NCBI GenBank assembly: GCA_019096065.1
Contig: JAGUCH010000003.1
Span: 2,542,001 to 2,606,000 of the forward strand
DNA from: Paracyclopina nana
Lineage: Eukaryota > Arthropoda > Copepoda > Cyclopoida > Cyclopettidae
Direction of reading: 5' to 3'
Length of the DNA: 64,000 nt
How positions within the stretch are numbered: the first letter of the stretch is position 1; the number at the start of each line of letters is the position of its first letter. Below, piece by piece: positions 52,921 to 64,000 of this stretch. A program made the position numbers and the translations under genes. The notes beneath the pieces were generated by a model. That model did no database searches. It had not been told where the DNA came from and worked only from the letters and a program-made list of their open reading frames with translations.

Positions 52921-53499
52921 TTTTGACATTGCGGATTTCTCACAGTATCCCCCCTTGTATTTTTTTAAAGGCTTTATTGTGAATTTAGTATTAACTTGTT
53001 TCTGATCATCATGAGCCAATTTTTGAATCTCCACAAATGTATAAGACGAACGAAGCAAAATAAGGTTAGAGGTTAGCAAGATGATTTTTTATATATTTCC
53101 AATATATCCTCTGGAACTAATTGATCGAAAGGGACCTACTACCAATTAATTAAAGCCTTGAAACCTTAGCTTTCGTTTGGTGTGCGAGGTATGAGTGCGA
53201 GTAGCAATCACATTATTTATGAGTCAGTCTCTCTCATGCTCAGATTTTCTCACCTTCCGACCTTCCTTAACTATGAATTTCTCAGGATGTCTGGACTGTT
53301 ATTTATTTCGGATTTTTTAAATTTCCTCCCCCTGCATAAAATTTATGATTGATACTTTATAATTCCTTCACAATGAGCCAGTTCATTTCCCTATTTTTTC
53401 CACATTCTCATTGAGTATAGAGGATCATGCTTCATTTGATCAGCATGCTGATCATTAATTGCGAAATCTTGATACTGTCCATTAACCTGCAATCAAAAG
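52921..53499. other. Intergenic DNA
   Basis: AT-rich, no gene or clear repeat seen. Confidence 0.35.
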
Positions 53500-53909
53500 T
53501 TATTGGGCGTGGCCATTTGATGGTACAGAATAATGTACCGATTTCTTTTCATTCTGCGCCGAGACCAATCTTGAGGCAACGTCAATAAGAGACTCTACAA
53601 TGGACTCCATGTCTTTTTCATCGACTTGAGAAGTGATGGCTGCCTTCTTGGTTAATCGATCCAGAGCTTCTTCAATGCTGCTCAAATCACCTAGCTCGTG
53701 GTGTTCTTCTAGTCGATAAAATCTCGGTCTCTTGTTCAATCGAAAAATATTCTCATTGAACTGCTTCTGATGACCAACTTTATGAGGGTATGGCTTTAAC
53801 AAAGGGATGCAGCTGTTACAGATTATAAATTATGGTCCACTCTTACCTTCGTAGCCTCAGTTACGACCATGACATAAAGGAGAGCAATAGTGGTGACGGC
53901 TAACTTCAT
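53500..53909 (-). CDS. Small secreted peptide 1
   Basis: Two exons, 53909-53847 and 53793-53500, about 118 aa. The first exon is almost exactly a signal peptide (KLAVTTIALLYVMVVTEA). The acceptor ending TTGTTAAAG is weaker than usual, but it is the only one that keeps the long frame; a nearer CAG would hit a stop. The mature part is basic, then acidic and helical (SSIEEALDRLTKKA; MESIVESLIDVASRLV), with no cysteines. No family is recognised. A similar small secreted gene on the same strand lies 215 bp away, so they may be diverged tandem copies. Confidence 0.6.
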
Positions 53910-54123
53910 GGCTATAGTATATGTCTTTACCTAGGTCCTGTTTCTACCAGAATGGCATTCCTTTCCCCATTTGACGAAAAAATGGACTGAAATTAATTAT
54001 CTGAATTCGAATTTCGATTACATTGATCAGCTTAATTTGGATGCATTTCATGATTGAACCGTTAATGGTTTTTTTTTTTCAAATCTTTAAAACTGGTTGT
54101 CGTGGAAAAAGAAACATATAAGA
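53910..54123. other. Spacer between the two small secreted genes
   Basis: About 210 bp with the promoter of peptide 1 and the 3' end of peptide 2. A poly-T run lies at 54069-54079. Confidence 0.35.
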
Positions 54124-54498
54124 TTATTTCATCCTTATTTTATCGAGAATAAATTTCTTCAGTGTTTCTTCTTTAGTCCGCTCGATTTCCTTTCGTATGA
54201 AATGCCGCTGCTAAAATAGAAATAGTATTATTGATAGCTTTCTTAAATAAATAAAGTATATACTTACCATTTTACATCGTTCATACGCAGCAATAGCAAG
54301 GAATGATAGCTCCAATAGATCATCAAGCTTCAGAGTTATGTTCGTATTGGAATCATTTCCATCATCCAAGTTGTGCTGCAGAATTTTATCCAAAGCATAA
54401 ACTAGTTCTTTCAATGGACTGGGTTCTTCAAGGCTTACACTTCTTGCCAATGCCACTATGGCAAAAAGTACAAGTAGTCCAAGTGCGATGTGCCTCAT
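54124..54498 (-). CDS. Small secreted peptide 2
   Basis: Two exons, 54498-54268 and 54210-54124, joined at phase 0 by a 57-bp intron, about 105 aa. Signal peptide IALGLLVLFAIVALARS. The mature part begins acidic (LEEPSPLKELVYALDKIL), has two N-glycosylation sequons (NDSN, NITL) and one cysteine, and ends in a basic helix. No family is recognised. Confidence 0.6.
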
Positions 54499-55098
54499 TT
54501 CGCCAATAATTGCTTTTCAACTGACATGATATTGTCATGATTGAGTTGAGAGCAATTTTTATCCTTCTCTCAAGGCAAATTATTTCTCATTCATATTGGA
54601 GGAAAGGCTGTTGTTCCTTTTATCTAAATATTAGCTTATTTCTAAATAGACATTGCAATATTGTAGTCCGACTAATTTTGAAACAGTTTTCAACATATTC
54701 CAGCAAAACTACCAAAAGGCCGACAGCGCAACAATTTCAACATCAGCAGCTCATTATGTAACAAATTGATCGGTTTTTCAAATGCGCGGAAATTTCTTAT
54801 AGTCTCATGCCAAGTGAAAATGTTATTAAATCGGACCATGTGAGCTTTAAGCCAAAGTTACCACGAGCAGTAGTAATCGCTTGGCAATCAATTTGTCGTT
54901 TATTGAGAGTTGCGCGCGAGCGCGCGATGGAAGCATTTACTACATTTGTAGCGTTATGGCATAGCGCTGCAAACTTTTACCTGTCGAGCTCCGCCACAGG
55001 TGTTTCTTCAAGCCAATCAACAACAACTCTTGCTAGAAGTAAAAGTATGTCATGCAGAACAACACACATAAGTGAGTGAGTATCATATTATTGGAAAC
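54499..55098. other. Region upstream of the CLIP4-like gene
   Basis: Contains an open frame of 90 codons (54807-55079) with a GCGCGCGAGCGCGCG palindrome (54914-54928). It could be an upstream ORF or a 5' exon, as GTGAGTGAG near 55071 would make a donor, but there is no supporting homology. Confidence 0.35.
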
Positions 55099-57599
55099 AT
55101 GTCTCCCGCTCCGTGGAATTTCGAGCCAGAAATTGTCACTGACACAGAGGAGAATGGGCAAAGGAAAGTGTATCCCATGAGGCCTAGTCCCATAGTGCAT
55201 CCTGCTGTGGGAGCCCCAATTTGCCCAGAATGTCAAGCTCTCGAGATGACATTCTTCAATCCCGAGTGCAATGGGTGCAAATCGGAATTAGAGAAAATGG
55301 ACACCCATGGGATCGGCATAGCCAGTATCATGGCAGTTTTGCGCCAATGGATTCCGCAGGTAAATTATGCATTTTCAAAGAGATCCTTCCTTTCAACATA
55401 ATAGTATTTTGCAGGTTCAACAATCCATTGGGTATTTAGTGGATGAAGCTTTGCGCATGGGCGCGCATCCAGATGACAGGGACGGAGTTACTGATATGAC
55501 ATTGCTCATGTTTGCGTGTAAGGCAGGAGCCGCTGGTGTAGGTGATGGCACATCAGCTTCAAGAGTAATTATTTACCTTTATAGTTGAGTGGAGTCATTT
55601 AAGATTCCTCTGCGTTATTGCTTAGATTGCTCAAAAACTCATCGACCTCGGCGCAAGCCTCAAGATTCGGTGCAAATGGACCAATATGGCACCCATTCAT
55701 TACGCAGCGTACTTTGATGTTGCACCCGTACTCAACACCTTATTGAAAGCCTCCAAGGTGAGTTCCTTTAAAACACAGCTGGATGAAATTGATAAGAGTT
55801 TTCTCTGAAAGGGTGTTGATGTCAACTCCGCTTGTGATGAGTATGAGAATGGTGCTCCGTTGCATATTGCAGCCGCCAATCTGGGTGTCAGTGCTGTAAA
55901 AATCCTCCTCAAGTTTGGAGCTGATCCCAACCTTACAGATGATCTTGCCAGAAGACCCTTTGACTGCATACCTGAAATGCACGCCATTGATGTCACTCTT
56001 CCCACGGATGATGTGGAAGAGATGATAACCAAGCTGCAACAACTGCTTTTCAAGGAGGGCAACCACGAAGACTTGGAAAGCTCGGCTTGCCTCGGATTCA
56101 GCAGCTTATCAATCAATGCGAAATCAATCACAACTGGTAGAAGCGTCATGAATGCATTGGGGCTCAAAATCGGTGATCGAGTCTTCGTCCATGGAGATAA
56201 GCTTGGCACTCTCCAGTTTTGTGGCACCACTGAATTCGCAGGCGGAATTTGGGCTGGTGTGGCCCTGGATGAACCAGAAGGCAAAAATGATGGGTCTATC
56301 AAGGGAGTGACTTACTTCAAGTGCCTACCAGACCATGGTGTGTTTGTGCCTCCCAACAAAATGTCCAAGGTTGGCAGTAGTTACAGGGATCCAGAGGAGG
56401 TTAGATTGCCCTATGCTGTGACTGCGTCTAGGCCGCCTATGACAAGAGTCAATCATGGCAAAGTTGATGTGAGCAAGGTGGCCCCTAGAATACACGCGGC
56501 CATGAATGTGATTGCTGAGAAAGCCAAAGATGAAATTAGGGTTGGTGATAGAGTCAACGTTGATGATCTAGTATGTGGTGACAAGAAGAGATCATGCTAT
56601 GGCACAGTTAGGTTTGTGGGGAGCGTTGATTTTGTTGAGGGCGACAATAAATGGTTCGGAGTTGAACTGGATGAGCCCTTGGGAAGACACGATGGAACCG
56701 TCGAAGAAGTGAGATATTTTGCTGCTCCCGAGGATCATGGAGTCTTTGTCACCGATACCAAGTTGACCAAATTGTCCGTTCAGGCTCCAAGACCAGCAAA
56801 AACCATCAGTGATGAGACAGAGTCGTGCACATTCAGCATGAACTATCACACATTGCAAGACAGCCTTGAAAATGCAACCTCTGAAGATGTGTCGGAAAAT
56901 GACAATAGGGCCAGATCGAAATCACCCAGGGACCAACCTACTAAGCACAAGGCTAGGCCACTTAGACGGTCTTTATCGATGCAGCATAGGGCTTCAAAGG
57001 TGATTGCATCGCTATATTTTTTACTCTTTGCATTATAACGTTACGTTGCAGGCAAGTGGAGAGTCACCTGGGAAACATACCAAGTCTCCAGGAAGCAGCA
57101 ATGTTACTACGAGACCCACGTCACCAAGCTCCTCACATTATGGCCCTAGCAGTATTATGTCAACCTCGACTAATGGACCCAGCAGAAGGCAATCTGATGC
57201 CAGTGGATGGCAAACAGTGGGTGCTTGCTTACCCAGTAAATTCCAAATGAAAAAGTCACTCCAAAAGAAGTATTTGGAGGTTGGCACCACAGTTATCTGC
57301 ATCCATACCAAGGTACGTATCCAATGTCACCATCAATTATAGTTCAATTAATAAACTCACTTTCTTCATGATAGGAAATGGGAGTAGTGAAGTATGTCGG
57401 TAGAGCAGATTTCGCCAGTGGAATTTGGCTTGGACTAGAGTTGCGAAATCCGAGAGGGAAACATGATGGACTTGTCGGATCCAGACGATATTTTAGCACC
57501 AAAGCCAACCATGGGATCATGATTCGTCCCAAATTGGTGTCTGTCCATGGAATCAATGGAGAAGACCTGCTCAAACCAGAAACCGAATATCCATTTTGA
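55099..57599 (+). CDS. CLIP4-like protein, ankyrin repeats and three CAP-Gly domains
   Basis: Six exons: 55099-55359, 55415-55564, 55626-55757, 55812-56999, 57052-57312 and 57375-57599, about 738 aa. An in-frame ATG at 55072 would add nine residues. The order is a short zinc-like Cys cluster (CPECQALE ... CNGC), VLRQWIPQVQQ, ankyrin repeats (about 100-260; DGVTDMTLL, APIHYAAYFD, APLHIAAANLG), and CAP-Gly domains at about 299-365, 423-500 and 652-730 (GIWAGVALDEPEGKNDGS; NKWFGVELDEPLGRHDG; GIWLGLELRNPRGKHDG). This is the layout of vertebrate CLIP3/CLIP4, which bind the EB/tubulin C-terminal motif at microtubules and the trans-Golgi. CLIP4 fits best by the first exons. Confidence 0.92.
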
Positions 57600-57631
57600 T
57601 GTATCACTTAGAAATCACCATAATTATTTCG

Positions 57632-57637
57632 AATAAA
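57632..57637 (+). terminator. Poly(A) signal of the CLIP4-like gene
   Basis: AATAAA 33 bases after the stop codon. Confidence 0.6.
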
Positions 57638-57865
57638 TGAAAAATTCTTGCAAATTAGCCATATTTAAAAAGGTAAATATTTCGTGATGCGAGTTTGCGT
57701 GACTTATCATTAAAACTTCCGCGAAATGCCTTGTTTACTTTTTGCTGAAAGCAAGCTTAGGTTTAAAGGTTTTAATTCGAAGCTGCAGGTTGCAGTCGAA
57801 TGACTTAAAAGTTCTGGCAGTATTTTCGGATATTTGCAGGAAAATTGAAATCACGTCAGCTCACG

Positions 57866-60800
57866 ATGGAGACTGTTGAACAGGGGGTGACGACTGAGCC
57901 CGAAAATGACAAAGAAGCGGTACGTCGACTTCATGCTGATGAGCCACTTTGCTTTAAACTTCATGTATATACTCTTCCAGACTGCGATATTGGAACAAAT
58001 TGAGGAAGCGCGTAAAAGTGCCAAATGGAGGTTTGAGCTACGCCAAGCAAACTCCAAGTTGGAAAACTCTCGCCCAGAGGAAGTAGAGCTGAGAAAATTG
58101 GACTCCTCGCTCAAGAAGAACACGGCTTTTGTTCGAAAGATCAAAACCTTCACCGAGAGCCAGAAATCGTCGATCTTAAAAGACATATCTGGGCTTAACT
58201 TGACTAAGTACATAGGAGAGGTGGCTGCTGCTGTCACTGAGGCCAAAATTAAGATGAGCGATGTGTCAAGTTTCGTTGAAATCTGCTCTGTCATGCACCA
58301 AAAGTATGCCGAGTTTGGCCCTTCCCTCTTGGAGAGCTGGAAAAAGCTCCTTGGCAAAGGTAACCGCAATTTTCATTCATTTTTTATGCATTCATCAAAG
58401 TACCATTGAACAGGGTCGTTGAGTAATCCTTCCAAACTTCGAGTGGATATACGGTTTTATTGCGATTTGATTTGCACGGGCATTCTAACTCCTAAAGAGT
58501 CGTTGCCTGTTCTGGGAGGCCTTTTAACCACTCTTACTGGAAATGCAGATGACCTTTCACACATCGGTATCATTTTGACTTTTTGCCGCTATTGTGGGGA
58601 AGACTTTGCAGGATTAGTTCCTCGCAAGTGGAAACTGCAGGGATATGAGCCAGATAGTGAAAAGTTTCTGCCTCCTGAAAAAGCTAAAAATGTACTACAT
58701 CTGTTGAAAGATTACTATGCCTGCTTAACCAAAAAGCATGCCAACGATTTCAAAGAGTTAAAATCTGTGGAGAAGACCAACTACAAAATTCTCATGACCA
58801 AAGGGGAAGTGCACATGGAGAGAAAGCATAAGTTAGAGGCAATGACTGTAGCATTCAAGAAGCTTCAAGGACATATGGAGCAATTAGCTGATTTGCTTGA
58901 CGAGGACGTTCCAATAGTTCAAGACGAGACTGAAAGTGAGACCCCAACCAAAGGAATTGATGGAGAAGACAACGACGCCGAAACTGAAGATTCCAACACT
59001 GATGGACTAGGCTCTCTTTGGGAAGACGAGGACACCAAGAGCTTTTATGAAATTCTAATTGATCTGCAGGAAATTTGCCCTGCCATCTTGTTCAAAGAGA
59101 GTAAAGGCCAACAGGGTCAGGTCAAGCCAGTCGTCGAGGAAGACCTTGACATAGAAGCTGACGTTGACCCTTCGTCAATGGAGATTGCAGAAGAGCCAAA
59201 TCCTCCCATTATCGATGATGACGTCGATGACACAGAGACTGGAGTCAACGTTTCTGCCAAAATGATGTTTGATGCTTTCCTGGCGAAAATACCAAACTGT
59301 GTCAACCGTGAGATGATTGACTCAGCTGCTACCGAATTCTGCATGCAATTCAACACGAAAAACAATAGGAAAAAGTTGGTCAAGTAAGTTTCACATTTAG
59401 ACGTTCATCTCCTCTTTTTCATAGATTTTATCCTGACACAGATCATTGTACTCGGTGCATCGAAATCGTCAGGATTTGCTACCCTTTTATGGCCGATTCG
59501 TGGCCACGCTTAACCCGTGCATGCCAGACATTGCGGTTCAACTTGGGCAGTACCTGAAGCAAGAGTTCCGCTGGCAGCTGAGGAAAAAGGACCAAATGAA
59601 AATTGAGTCCAAGCTCAAAGTTTGCCGATTCATAGGAGAGCTGGTAAAATTTCGTTTGATGCCCAAGTCAGAGATTCTGTTTTGCCTGAAGCAGTTGCTT
59701 TTTGACTTCTCTCACCATCACATCGAGATGGCTTGCACAATTCTGGACTCTTGCGGAAGATTTCTGCTAAGAAGTCCCGATTCGCATCAGAGGACCAAAA
59801 TCTATCTGGACCAAATGATGCGAAAAAAGGTCGCAATGACGCTTGACCCAAGGTACATAACTCTCGATAATTCGAATATCTATCCTAACGACAGTATTTT
59901 TCAGGTATATAATGATGATTGACAACGCGTACTATGCGGTCAATCCTCCCATTTCTGAAGCTTCTGGGCCTAGGCAAAAGTCCCTGACCCCCATACAGGC
60001 CTACATTGAAATGCTTATCTATAATGACTTGGCAGGCCATAATACCGAGAAAGTCCTCAAGCAAATCCGCAGAATGCATTGGGATGATCCCAACGAGACA
60101 GCTTTCATTGTTCAGACATTGGGATCGGTGTGGAACTACAAGTTCATCAATATTCGCTATGGTGCTTCCTTGATCGCAGGTCTGGTCTCATATCACGATT
60201 GGGTAGGGGTGCAAGTGGTGGATGATACTCTGGAGCATGTCAGAATCGGCTTGGAACTAAATGATCAAAAGTACAACCAAAAAAGGCTAGCTGTGGCCAA
60301 GTTTCTGGGCGAACTGTACAACTATAGGCTCATCGACTCTTCGGTTGTATTCAAGGTGATTTTCTTCAGAGAACTTATAAAGATGCCTACACTTTACAAT
60401 ATAAACTCATGTCATCGCAGGTTTTGTACTCTTTGCTTACTTATGGACTTGACCCTGTGGAAAATGTGAACTATTTGGATAATCCTGAGGACATGATTCG
60501 GATTAGGCTGATATGCACGATTCTAGACACTTGTGGTGCCTACTTTGTGTCTGGAAGTAGCAAGACGAAGCTCAAATACTTTTTGGCTTATTTTCAGGTA
60601 GGAACTTATGAATAATAGCCCATCATGGCAGCATAAAAGGACTCTTTTTTTAGCAATATTATTGGCGTAAACGAAATCATCCGTTGTGGAACTCAGAAGA
60701 AGATGAGCGACCTTTCCCATTTGAGATTGCCAACTTCGTCGAGGAGACCCTAAGTATAATTGTATAAGTTGTCTTTTTTCAATTCTACTTATAATTAATT

Positions 60801-61840
60801 TTTCCGTAGAAACTCTACGCCCTAAAATTGCCCCTCACAAATCATTGGAAGAAAGTGACAAGGAAGTTAAAAAGATTGAGGATGAAATGGTCAAAGTGAT
60901 CACTGGCAAAGCCCCTGAGTTGGCCAAAAGCTTGCTCAAAAATCAAAAAAGTTTGGATGGAAACACCCACGGTTTGGAGGCAATCACAGAGGAAACCCAG
61001 GAGGAAACTGACAATGATTCTGAGGACGACTCTGACGACGACGAGGAAGACGAAGAAGATGAAGAAGAGGAGGAGGGAAATGAAAGCTTGAGAAAGCACA
61101 AATACGACCAGGAAGAAGACCTGGAATACGACGAGGAAGAAGAGGGTAATGATGATATGAATGACGACAGTCAAGAGGTTTACGTGCAGCATGCTACCAA
61201 GCTGATCAAGTGTGAAGAGGACGACGAATTTGTGAATATGTTTGACAAAATGATGAATGAGACTCTCAACGAAAACAAAGCTGCTGTTCCAAGATCTCTA
61301 CAAATGGATATCGTGGCACCTGTTCATCTACGACAACACAAAAAGCCATTTAGTATAATTCTACTAATGACCTCCTTTTTTATGTTTTTTCAACGTTGAT
61401 TGCTGTTTTTTAGGCTCTATAGAAGAAGCCAATTCGTTTGAGGACTCGTCCACAATGCAGTTTGCAGTTCTGCTAAGGAAAGGAGCGAAGCAAACGCTGA
61501 AAGAAGTTGCAGTGCCCAAGGACTCGGATATGGCTGTAAATTTGCTCAAATCGGAGCAGGCTCAAAGGCTAGAGAAGGAGAGGATGAAGAAATTAACTCT
61601 TGAAATCAACGAGAGGCAAGAGGAAGAAGACCTGAACGAGGCCATTGCTATGGTAAGAGTTGCAGCGCTAATTCAAGGAATTAGCTTTGGGTTTCACTGC
61701 TTTGTTGCTTGCAGATGCAAAGACCTGGTCTTGTATCGGTGAACCGTGATCCTCGGAGGCCTCGGGCCGTTCCCCACAAGGGAGTGCCTAACAATGTGGA
61801 TGCCATATTCGGGAACAAAAGAACCTCTTACAACCATTGA
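57866..61840 (+). CDS. Upf2: UPF2, nonsense-mediated decay factor
   Basis: Ten exons (57866-57919, 57981-58359, 58414-59383, 59442-59852, 59905-60355, 60421-60597, 60654-60753, 60810-61352, 61414-61652, 61715-61840), all in frame, about 1149 aa. MIF4G domains: the first starts near KTNAFVRKIK-like NTAFVRKIKTF (about residue 65), the second carries SLYSVHRNRQDLLPFYGR, the third follows IMMIDNAYYAVNPP. An acidic DDDEEDEEDEEEEE tract and the C-terminal UPF1-binding end (ATMQFAVLLRK-type core TMQFAVLLRKG ... NVDAIFGNK) follow. Family knowledge: it bridges UPF1 and UPF3 at exon-junction complexes. It lies 267 bp after CLIP4 on the same strand, with an acceptor GATATTTGCAG about 26 bases before its ATG. 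Confidence 0.95.
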
Positions 61841-62364
61841 GTACTGTGATACGAGCATTTTGTATTCTTACATGCTGTATGGTTAACAATTACTATATTT
61901 GAAACGTATTAAATTCTGAGTAAGAGTCTGTATTTCCGTTTATGCTTGGTTTCACTTTAAGTGGCTGCGATTAAGTGGTACTTCGTAACTTGCTCTGCAA
62001 TTGCGTAAAAAAGCCCTAATACCGTTGCCCATCCCAAAAACAGCAGGATTTCTAATGTCATCATAATGATTACTCTTGAAGAAAACAAAATTGCTTTGAG
62101 TATTTTGAATATAAAAATACGTGCTAATATTTACCTTTACTGTAAGGGTATATTGCCACTGTAATGCAGTTAAAGCTACTGAACCTGGAAGCTAACCGAA
62201 CAAGGTACCTGTTATACAAGTACCAAGATAAGAATATCATTATGATTTATCTCCAAGAGAAATTCGCGTAAAACCGGACTTAAAGCTGTGTTTTAAAGGT
62301 AGTGATCATCAAAGAAAAATAGCATGAATTGGTACACCGGAAAAATTGAGTTTATTACTCAATT
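61841..62364. other. 3' spacer of UPF2 and the convergent PWWP2-like gene
   Basis: No coding. Convergent ends; AT-rich. Confidence 0.35.
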
Positions 62365-63711
62365 CTATGAAACACAATGAACCGGGCTGGCAAGTTGATT
62401 GCTGGCAGAGCCAGCGTTTGCCTCAATTGTAGGAGTCAGTTGGTGAAAGTATCTCAGAGCAAGCTGAATTGCGCTGTCGAAACTGGGATGTCGCTCTGCC
62501 TCGGCCTTAACCCGTTGATCCTGCAAATGAAACAGAGTGAAAGAGCTTTTTGGCTTGTTTTTAGCGAGAACCTACATCGATAAGCTCCATTAATGGCTTG
62601 ACTCTTTTGGTAACGACAATGTCAGCAGATGGTCCGAACAATTTGACCCTCGTGCTGTCAGATGAAAAGGCCAAAATCTTGGCTGGCCACCAATTTTGGT
62701 CATTGAATGGGTCCAAATTAGCCCATACCACATCACTAATACTGAACTTGTTGACTTCTGCATGAATTTGTTTCCGCCGCTGGAGTTTTTTAAGCTTTTT
62801 TGCCTCCCTTTTAGCTCTCTTGACAGCTTTCTTGGATGCTCTATCACACCCCTCAGCAGGCTTAAAATCGTTGCTCAAAAGCTTGATTTTCTTTGGAGCC
62901 TCTTGATCAAAAATGGTCTCATCCCACAAATCTTCCATTGAGCCTATGACGCTTCTCTTCCTCCTCAAACTCCTCTTTTCATCCTTGATCTTGGCCGGAG
63001 GATTGGTGTCAACAATATGAGATGATGTTTCGTCAATATGACTCTTTGCAATTATCCTAATTTTCAGTGGCAAACTGGCAACATCACTTGACTCCCGAAT
63101 GTGCAGCGTCTTTTTTTCAAACTTTTTGATCTCCTTCTCTTGCAGACGTTTTAACTTGGGCACCAAAGTGAACGTTTTCACACACAGATCGTTGAAAAGC
63201 TTACCACGATACTTGCTATTATCGGACAAGGCTTTGCTTGCCCTTGAATCTTGATGGCTGACACTTCGACCATTTTCAGAGCAGACACTTTTACAGCTAT
63301 GACACAACACTTGTCTGGCGCGAAGGCGAATTTGACGTCGCCTCTGAAGAATGGATGATGTCAGCTTGAGCTTGTCAGCCGAGGTTTTTTCTTGATTGAA
63401 GTAAGTATGGCGATTGGAGAGGGTCGAAAAAAAGGACTCTGTTCTGTAATCACGGGGGTTGTCATCGACCAATTGACTCTTGAATTCACTCTGCGACTCG
63501 AGATTTCTGCTAATCAAAAATCAAATTATAGCTTTTCACGAGCATTAAAAGTCGATTACCTTGAAGAGAGCAAAAGAGCGCCTTGGAAAGTTTGATTGTC
63601 AGAGTCCTCAAAAGACACAACAATCATGTTTGGAAAGCGTTGAAGAATTTGGCATTGAATGGCCTCTCCGGGGGCTAAAAAAGCCGCTGGTGGGCTTAGC
63701 AACTCGCCCAT
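62365..63711 (-). CDS. PWWP2-like chromatin reader
   Basis: Three exons on the minus strand: 63711-63560, 63509-62576 and 62520-62365, all in frame, about 413 aa. The frame also runs to a stop at 62561 without the last splice, but the donor at 62575 and acceptor CATTTGCAG at 62521 add a helical C-terminus (FDSAIQLALRYF) typical after PWWP domains. The N-terminus (GEAIQCQILQRFPNMIVVSF) resembles the PWWP2 start. Residues near 115-130 carry RARQVLCHSCKSVC, a small zinc-binding motif of the family. The PWWP domain is at about 320-375 (VVWANLDPFNDQNWWPAKIL). Family knowledge: PWWP2A/B bind H3K36me3 and H2A.Z and recruit NuRD parts. An acceptor-like TTTTTTAAGCAG lies 2 bases upstream of the ATG. 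Confidence 0.75.
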
Positions 63712-64000
63712 GACTGCTTAAAAAATCATTTCACTGACTAAATAGCGTTTTAGTGGACTCTTGGATTTATCATTTATGCAGTTCAGCAGTTGTGCTCTCC
63801 AAAACAAATCCAGCTGACGGGTGACTCGCTACAGCAGAAGAAACCAGATCGAAAAAGTATGTCGAGCTGATACTTAATTTTGTATAATAACTTAATTTCT
63901 GATTGTGGAAAGCAAATGTTGCTACTAAAATTAGGTTCTTTTTGAAAATTATTTCAAGCATAAAAATAATTTTTCAATTGCTCAAAAAATATCTTTTATA
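63712..64000. other. Right flank, no gene seen
   Basis: AT-rich, no convincing coding. Confidence 0.4.

Noticed and set aside
54807..55079. 90-codon frame as the first exon of CLIP4-like
   Set aside because: No homology to CLIP N-termini, and the next frame has a good own ATG; kept only as a possible upstream ORF.

Overview
The window looks like nuclear DNA of an invertebrate animal, most likely an arthropod and possibly a crustacean. This rests on short spliceosomal GT-AG introns (mostly 45-100 bp), AT-rich intergenic DNA, AATAAA signals just after stop codons, and a metazoan gene set (malectin, cramped, HAUS5-like, ARGLU1, CLIP4-like, UPF2, PWWP2-like). No bacterial operons, rRNA, tRNA or CRISPR were recognised. 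The species assignment is inference.

Layout. (a) 0.3-3.9 kb, minus strand: a leucine-rich-repeat/fibronectin-III transmembrane receptor-like gene, then a 5-kb stretch without recognisable coding. (b) 9.2-11.6 kb: divergent malectin and a C22orf39/PANTS-like small gene. (c) 12.8-18.2 kb: a large HLTF/Rad5-type SNF2-RING gene with two N-terminal UIMs and a PARP-like ADP-ribosyltransferase domain, an unusual architecture. (d) 18.3-24.0 kb, minus strand: a C2H2 zinc-finger gene, cramped, and a GT11 fucosyltransferase. A small Cys-rich secreted protein gene lies on the plus strand at 24.4-25.1 kb. (e) 25.9-39.8 kb: one 13.9-kb Ty3/Gypsy-like retrovirus-like LTR element on the minus strand. Its 233-bp LTRs look identical, and it sits between 240-bp inverted repeats. 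(f) 40.4-43.6 kb: MITE-like and other repeat debris. (g) 43.7-50.7 kb: an XRCC1-N-domain/zinc-finger protein, a convergent HAUS5-like gene, ARGLU1 and a GNAT acetyltransferase. (h) 51.5-52.9 kb: a Tc1/mariner-type MITE and a minisatellite. (i) 53.5-54.5 kb: two small secreted-peptide genes. (j) 55.1-63.7 kb: CLIP4-like, UPF2 and a PWWP2-like gene.

The strongest candidate for a new system is the retroelement. Besides gag, protease-RT-RNase H and integrase, its minus strand carries two large type-I membrane proteins (the first in the env position) and a third small membrane ORF. On the opposite strand it carries at least three further genes, each with plausible canonical introns and two encoding multi-pass membrane proteins. 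A UUUAAAC slippery heptamer sits directly before the gag stop. This would be a complex, ambisense retrovirus-like element. The second strong candidate is the UIM-ART-SNF2-RING fusion. Several host genes also have a good 3' splice acceptor a few bases upstream of their ATG, and two same-strand pairs are close together (cramped/zinc finger 126 bp, CLIP4/UPF2 about 270 bp). This fits 5'UTR introns or spliced-leader trans-splicing.

Exon boundaries were read by eye from GT/AG sites that keep the frame. Protein lengths are sums of those exons.
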